Assembly (NCBI RefSeq): GCF_001306135.1
Contig: NZ_LGKP01000026.1
Coordinates: 1 to 64,000 of the forward strand
DNA: 64,000 bases
Source of the DNA: Herpetosiphon geysericola
GTDB lineage: Bacteria; Chloroflexota; Chloroflexia; Chloroflexales; Herpetosiphonaceae
Reading direction: 5' to 3'
Made by a program: the position numbers and the translations under genes. The notes under the pieces are model-generated. The model saw only the letters and a program-made list of their open reading frames with translations. It did no database searches and had not been told where the DNA came from. Below, piece by piece: positions 59,964 to 64,000 of the stretch (position 1 is the first letter of the stretch; each line of letters starts with the position of its first letter).

Positions 59964-60944
59964 TTACCGCTCATCGGGATACTGAATACCCCAGCTTTGG
60001 CGCAATTGATCCATGGTGTTAATCAGGCTGCGTGAGGCTTCCCAAGTGACGATTGGGCTTTCGATCAAGCCTGCTTGAATACATTCGGCCACATGGGCCA
60101 CTTCGGTGACATAGCCATTGCCAATAAATGGCAGATCGAGAGTTTCAGTTTGGCCGTTGCTTGCGACTAGCAATTGTTGCGAGTGCCAAAAATTGCGTTG
60201 AAAGCGAATATAGCCGTTGCTGCCGGTGATTGTTGCTTCGCATGGCCCCGCAGCGCGCACGCTTGCGACACAATTGGCATGGCGACCATCTGCATATTGC
60301 AAAATAATGCTTTCTTGCTCATCGACTCCAGTTTGGCCGATTTGGGCTTGGCCATAGACGCTGCTTGGTGCCCCAAACAGATATAAGGCCAAGGCCAAGG
60401 GATAAATCCCAATATCAAGCAAGGCACCGCCTCCAAGCGCAGGGTCGTACATGCGATGGGTTGGATCAAAGGGGAAGTGGACGCTGAAATCGGCATGAAA
60501 CAGATGCGGTGTGCCAATCGCGCCTTCTTCGATCAATGCTTTGGCTTTGATCGTGCTGGGGTGAAACCACATCCACATTGCTTCCATCAAAAAGCGTTGG
60601 TTGGCTTTGGCAGCGGCAATCATCGCCTCAACTTGTTGGCTGTTGATGCCCATTGGTTTTTCGCATAATACATGCTTGCCAGCATTCAAACAGGCGATAG
60701 TTTGTTCTGCGTGGCGTGGATGCGGCGAGCCAATCACCACCACATCCAGCTCTGGATCAGCCAAAAAGGTTTCAATATCGCTATGGGCATGGGCAAATTG
60801 ATGGGTTTGGGCGAAGGTTTCAGCTGAGGTTTGATTGCGCGAAAGCACGCTCCAGCGTTGAGCGCCGGGCAAGTCGGCCAAGGCATTGGCAAATTGTTCA
60901 GCGATCCAGCCTGTTCCGAGCAAACCCCATTTGAGTTGTTGCAT
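59964..60944 (-). CDS. Gfo/Idh/MocA-family oxidoreductase
   Basis: The 326-residue product has an N-terminal Rossmann domain (LKWGLLGTGWIAEQFANAL), the family motif VLCEKPMG near residue 95 with its Lys, and a C-terminal alpha/beta domain (HFPFDPTHRMYDPALGGGAL then DIGIYPLALA). These enzymes are NAD(P)-dependent dehydrogenases acting mostly on sugars or inositols, and this resembles the dihydrodiol/xylose dehydrogenase-like branch. The start at ATG 60944 has GGAG upstream. Single gene. Confidence 0.88.
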   Translation of the reverse strand: MQQLKWGLLGTGWIAEQFANALADLPGAQRWSVLSRNQTSAETFAQTHQFAHAHSDIETFLADPELDVVVIGSPHPRHAEQTIACLNAGKHVLCEKPMGINSQQVEAMIAAAKANQRFLMEAMWMWFHPSTIKAKALIEEGAIGTPHLFHADFSVHFPFDPTHRMYDPALGGGALLDIGIYPLALALYLFGAPSSVYGQAQIGQTGVDEQESIILQYADGRHANCVASVRAAGPCEATITGSNGYIRFQRNFWHSQQLLVASNGQTETLDLPFIGNGYVTEVAHVAECIQAGLIESPIVTWEASRSLINTMDQLRQSWGIQYPDER

Positions 60945-61115
60945 GATGTTCTCCATCAGTTGATGAATCCGGTCTCATGCTACCATGTAATTTGGGCTTG
61001 CTGGTTGGCGCCGCGTTGGCAATGAGCCAATACTCCTAGCATGCCAATAGCCTAGAGGGTTGGCGATCGGCCAAAAATTCCCTCTAAATCTCAACTGCTC
61101 ATGCGGTTGCTTGTG

Positions 61116-61124
61116 TGCTAGACT
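61116..61124 (+). promoter_or_regulatory. Possible extended -10 promoter of the LivK-type gene
   Basis: TGCTAGACT resembles TGnTATAAT. It is about 85 bases before the start codon. Confidence 0.35.
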
Positions 61125-61209
61125 AGCCATGCGGCAGCGTGATTTAAGCGAAATTGCTCATCGTTCGGGCCTACTAAGCCATGTGGTATCCCATACAGGA
61201 GGATTGACC

Positions 61210-62361
61210 ATGCTCAAACGAGCCAGCTTGGGAATGCTTGTCTTCATCGGTTTGGCCTTGGTTAGTGCCTGTGGAAGTGCTTCTCAGCCCCAATCAGAGA
61301 CGATTAAAATTGGCTTTTTCGGCCCATTAACTGGTGCGAGTGCGAGCGATGGCAATAATGCAATGCATGCGGCTAAGTTGGCGGTTGATCAAGCGAACGC
61401 CAACCAAACTGTGCCCGGCAAAACCTTTGAATTAGTTGTCTACGACGATCAACTTGAGCCAAATCAAGCGATTACGGTGGCCCAAAAACTGGTAACTGAG
61501 GATAAGGTGCGGGCGGTGATTGGCGGCTCCTACAGCAGCACAACCCGCGCAGCTGCGCCAATCTTTCAGCAGGCTGGCATTCCAATGCTCGCGGCCTATG
61601 CAACTCATCCTGAAGTTACCAAAACTGGCTCGATGATTTTTCGGGTCATTTATATAACGACGGTGCAAGGGAAAGCGCTTGCTCAGTATGCTACAACCAA
61701 GCTGAACTATCGTAATTTCCATGTCTTGAATATTAATAATGATTATGGCCGCAGCGTTACCGAAGCCTTTACCAAAACCGCAATCGCCAATCAATCAACA
61801 ATTGTTAGCACCAGCGAATATGCCAGCGATACGAGCGATTTTAGTAGCCAGATTGCCACAATTAAGTCCAAACCAGCAGATGCCTTGGTATTGATTGGTT
61901 ATTATGCCCAAAGTGCTGATATTATTAAACAAGTGCGCCAAGCAGGCATTACACTGCCAATTATTGGCTCCGATGGCTTAGATTCGCCCTCGTTGGTGAA
62001 ACTTGGCGGCAGCGATGTTGAAGGCGTTATTTTGGCAACCGATTTTTCACGCAATGATCCACGCGCAATGGTGCAAAACTTTATTCGTGAATTTCGTAAC
62101 GCCTACAATATTGACCCTGATGTGGTGGCTTCGTCAACCTACGATGCGACCAACTTATTGATCGATGCCTTCAAACGTAGCCCAAATAGCAGTTCGAGCA
62201 CAATTCGCGATACTTTGGCCGCAACCCAAACCTTTGAAGGGGTGACTGGGGTGATTGCCTTTACGCCAGAGCGCGAAGTCAACAAAACTGTCTTGTTTGT
62301 GCAAATTGAGCGCGGAGATTTTATTTTTCTCGATAAACTTGACCCAAGCCAGCTGCGCTAA
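61210..62361 (+). CDS. LivK-type (branched-chain amino acid type) solute-binding lipoprotein
   Basis: The 383-residue product has a lipoprotein signal with lipobox VSAC (Cys 21). The mature protein is a periplasmic-binding-protein type I domain of the Leu/Ile/Val-binding group: IKIGFFGPLTGASASDGNNA, AVIGGSYSSTTRAAAPIFQ, AGIPMLAAYATHPEVT, and ADALVLIGYYAQSADIIKQV. No Liv permease or ATPase genes are in the window. The gene 72 bases downstream encodes a HAMP-STAS sensor, repeating the pattern at 11182 and 17035. ATG 61210 follows AGGAGG. Confidence 0.87.
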   Translation: MLKRASLGMLVFIGLALVSACGSASQPQSETIKIGFFGPLTGASASDGNNAMHAAKLAVDQANANQTVPGKTFELVVYDDQLEPNQAITVAQKLVTEDKVRAVIGGSYSSTTRAAAPIFQQAGIPMLAAYATHPEVTKTGSMIFRVIYITTVQGKALAQYATTKLNYRNFHVLNINNDYGRSVTEAFTKTAIANQSTIVSTSEYASDTSDFSSQIATIKSKPADALVLIGYYAQSADIIKQVRQAGITLPIIGSDGLDSPSLVKLGGSDVEGVILATDFSRNDPRAMVQNFIREFRNAYNIDPDVVASSTYDATNLLIDAFKRSPNSSSSTIRDTLAATQTFEGVTGVIAFTPEREVNKTVLFVQIERGDFIFLDKLDPSQLR

Positions 62362-62433
62362 GCAGCTTGCTTGAGCCATCAGATTTGATTCAACGTCGCA
62401 AAGCAACGTTTCAGCAAAGATAGGATCAGCGAT

Positions 62434-63999
62434 ATGCGGGCACGGGTTCGCCAACGAGTTACATTAATCGTTTTGCTTGCAGCACTGTTGCCGCTCCTAG
62501 CAGTCTGGGCAATTGCCTTGACAATTAGTTATCGTGCGCAACAGAATTCTGCCCAAAATCAGCAAATTGCCCTTACCAACCTTGCAGCTGAAGATTATCG
62601 GCGCTTTATTCTCAACAGCATGGATGAATTGCGCAACGCAAGCACTACAATTGGCAATAATGGCAATCCCCGCCAGCTGAGCGATTTGCAATTAGGCTCG
62701 CAAGTTCTGTTTGGCTCAAGTTTCTCCGAGGTTGGTTTATATCGGGTAACTGGCGAACGGATTGCAGTGGCCGCCCGTTTGCGCGGCGTGCAGATGCCAG
62801 AAAGCTTGGCTGGCTCGCCCTTGTTGCAGATGCTGCAAAATCGCCAAGTTGCAATTCAAAATCCCGAGCCATTGCAGGCAGTTTCCTTGCCGCTAGCACC
62901 AAGCGAAGTGCCGCGCTTTCGCATGGCCTTGCCCGTTTTAGGCCGTGCCAATGGCGAATTAATCCTCGTTGCCGATATTAGTATGGATCGGATTTGGGAA
63001 ACGACTTCGCGGATCGAATCGGCGGCTCAGATGCGGGTGTTGGTGGTTAATCAGCAAGGTCAGCTTCTCAGCGCGGCCAATACCCAATCGCTAATCGAAC
63101 ACCAAGATTTGGCTAATTTGCCGTTGCTGACAAATGGCAACACCATTGAAACGTATAATAGCCCGTTTGGCGAAGAAGTGTTGGGCGTGCGCACCGCGCT
63201 TGATCCTACCGATTGGCTGTTGATTGTCGAACGTCCACTTGACGTAATCTATAGCAATGTGCGAACATTGGCGCTCAGCCTCTCGATCGTGATTGGGATT
63301 GCCTTGCCACTGGTGGCAGGGATTGGCTGGTACGTTGGGCGGCGGCTGGCCTTGCCAGTTCAAGAACTGTATGCCAGCGTCACGCGCTTTACCGAAGATC
63401 CTACTGCCTATACGCCAGTACAGCTCAAAACCCGCGATGAATTGGCCAGCCTTGGCGATGCCTTCAATACGATGGTGGTAGGCTTGAATGCCTCGCAAAC
63501 CAAGCTTGCGAAGATGAACGAGGAGCTAGAAGGTTTGGTCGTGACGCGAACTGGTGAATTACACCATGCCTTGGCTGAGGTGCAGGCCCAAAATGCAGAG
63601 CAAGAACGTTTGCTCGAAACCGTGCGTCGGCTGAGCATGCCAACCATTCCAATCACCAAGCACATTTTGGTTATGCCGTTGGTTGGTGAGTTTAGCGCCA
63701 ATCGGGCTGGCGATATTAATGCAATCTTGCTCAAAGCGATTGAGCAGCAACAAGCCAAAGTTGTGATTATGGATATTACCGGCGTGCCAGTGGTCGATGC
63801 AGCAGTGGCACGGGCCTTGATCAATGCCTCGCATGCAGCCCAATTGCTTGGCGCACGGGTGATTTTGGCTGGGATTCGCCCTGATATGGCCGAAACCTTG
63901 GTCAATTTGCACTTAGATCTAGCGGTGATTGATACGGCAGCAACTTTGGCCCAAGCCTTCAGCCGCGCGACCGAATATTTGCAAACCCGCCATCGCTAA
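62434..63999 (+). CDS. Cache-HAMP-STAS membrane sensor (RsbR-like output)
   Basis: The 521-residue product has a membrane helix (about 10-32), an extracytoplasmic region (35-270) of Cache type, a second helix (about 278-300), HAMP (302-355), coiled coil and a STAS domain (about 405-518). The STAS carries PTIPITKHILVMPLVGEF and VIMDITGVPVVDAA, nearly the same as the sensor at 12346. It should receive a signal from the preceding binding protein or directly and pass it to a partner through the STAS domain. The complete gene ends at 63999, one base before the window edge. Confidence 0.85.
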   Translation: MRARVRQRVTLIVLLAALLPLLAVWAIALTISYRAQQNSAQNQQIALTNLAAEDYRRFILNSMDELRNASTTIGNNGNPRQLSDLQLGSQVLFGSSFSEVGLYRVTGERIAVAARLRGVQMPESLAGSPLLQMLQNRQVAIQNPEPLQAVSLPLAPSEVPRFRMALPVLGRANGELILVADISMDRIWETTSRIESAAQMRVLVVNQQGQLLSAANTQSLIEHQDLANLPLLTNGNTIETYNSPFGEEVLGVRTALDPTDWLLIVERPLDVIYSNVRTLALSLSIVIGIALPLVAGIGWYVGRRLALPVQELYASVTRFTEDPTAYTPVQLKTRDELASLGDAFNTMVVGLNASQTKLAKMNEELEGLVVTRTGELHHALAEVQAQNAEQERLLETVRRLSMPTIPITKHILVMPLVGEFSANRAGDINAILLKAIEQQQAKVVIMDITGVPVVDAAVARALINASHAAQLLGARVILAGIRPDMAETLVNLHLDLAVIDTAATLAQAFSRATEYLQTRHR

Positions 64000-64000
64000 C

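Overview
The window looks like chromosome from a filamentous Chloroflexota bacterium of the Herpetosiphon type. This is recognition of gene families, not a database match. The clues are mid-range GC, abundant secreted Thr/Pro-rich proteins, RsbR-like STAS sensors, STAND ATPases with TPR tails, futalosine-pathway menaquinone genes and an OAA-type lectin. I see no rRNA, tRNA, CRISPR array, insertion sequence or prophage.

Layout. 1-1.9 kb: two secreted Thr-rich repeat proteins, one with RCC1-like repeats. 1.9-3.2 kb: an arsR / AHSA1 / DoxX-like operon read leftward. 3.3-10.1 kb: small soluble proteins, including two proteins built from an EF-Tu domain-III-like module, a J-domain membrane protein, a WD40 protein, and VOC, cupin and glutaredoxin-like proteins. 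10.4-18.0 kb: an exported RidA-like protein, two pairs of solute-binding lipoprotein plus membrane STAS protein, and a translationally coupled DUF1905 / PHP / Imm1-like trio. 18.5-23.8 kb: a secreted subtilase and two leftward operons (membrane protein, DUF2071, epimerase; D-2-hydroxyacid dehydrogenase, RraA-like). 24.7-33.2 kb: a surface-glycan cluster of two methyltransferases and three glycosyltransferases, followed by a decayed copy of its membrane glycosyltransferase. 34-36 kb: mqnE and mqnA. 36.6-39.6 kb: a large response-regulator/GAF/adenylate-cyclase protein. 40-48 kb: two STAND ATPases, an Imm-5-like protein, a GDSL esterase and a DUF2723 membrane glycosyltransferase. 48-57 kb: secreted proteins (M12B-like metalloprotease, a Tat-exported Trp/Pro-rich protein), an OAA-family lectin, an aldo/keto reductase and a flavin-binding protein. 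57-64 kb: an acyl-CoA synthetase, a lone trpA, a Gfo/Idh/MocA oxidoreductase and a third binding-protein/STAS pair.

The most striking pattern is three independent cassettes in which a solute-binding lipoprotein (TorT-like, sugar-type, LivK-type) lies directly upstream of a transmembrane protein ending in an RsbR-like STAS domain. No ABC permease or ATPase occurs in the window. This suggests binding proteins used as ligand sensors for a stressosome-like partner-switching output. Other points worth a second look are the stand-alone EF-Tu domain-III-like modules, a two-hairpin dispersed repeat with compensatory base changes, and several strong operator-like palindromes.
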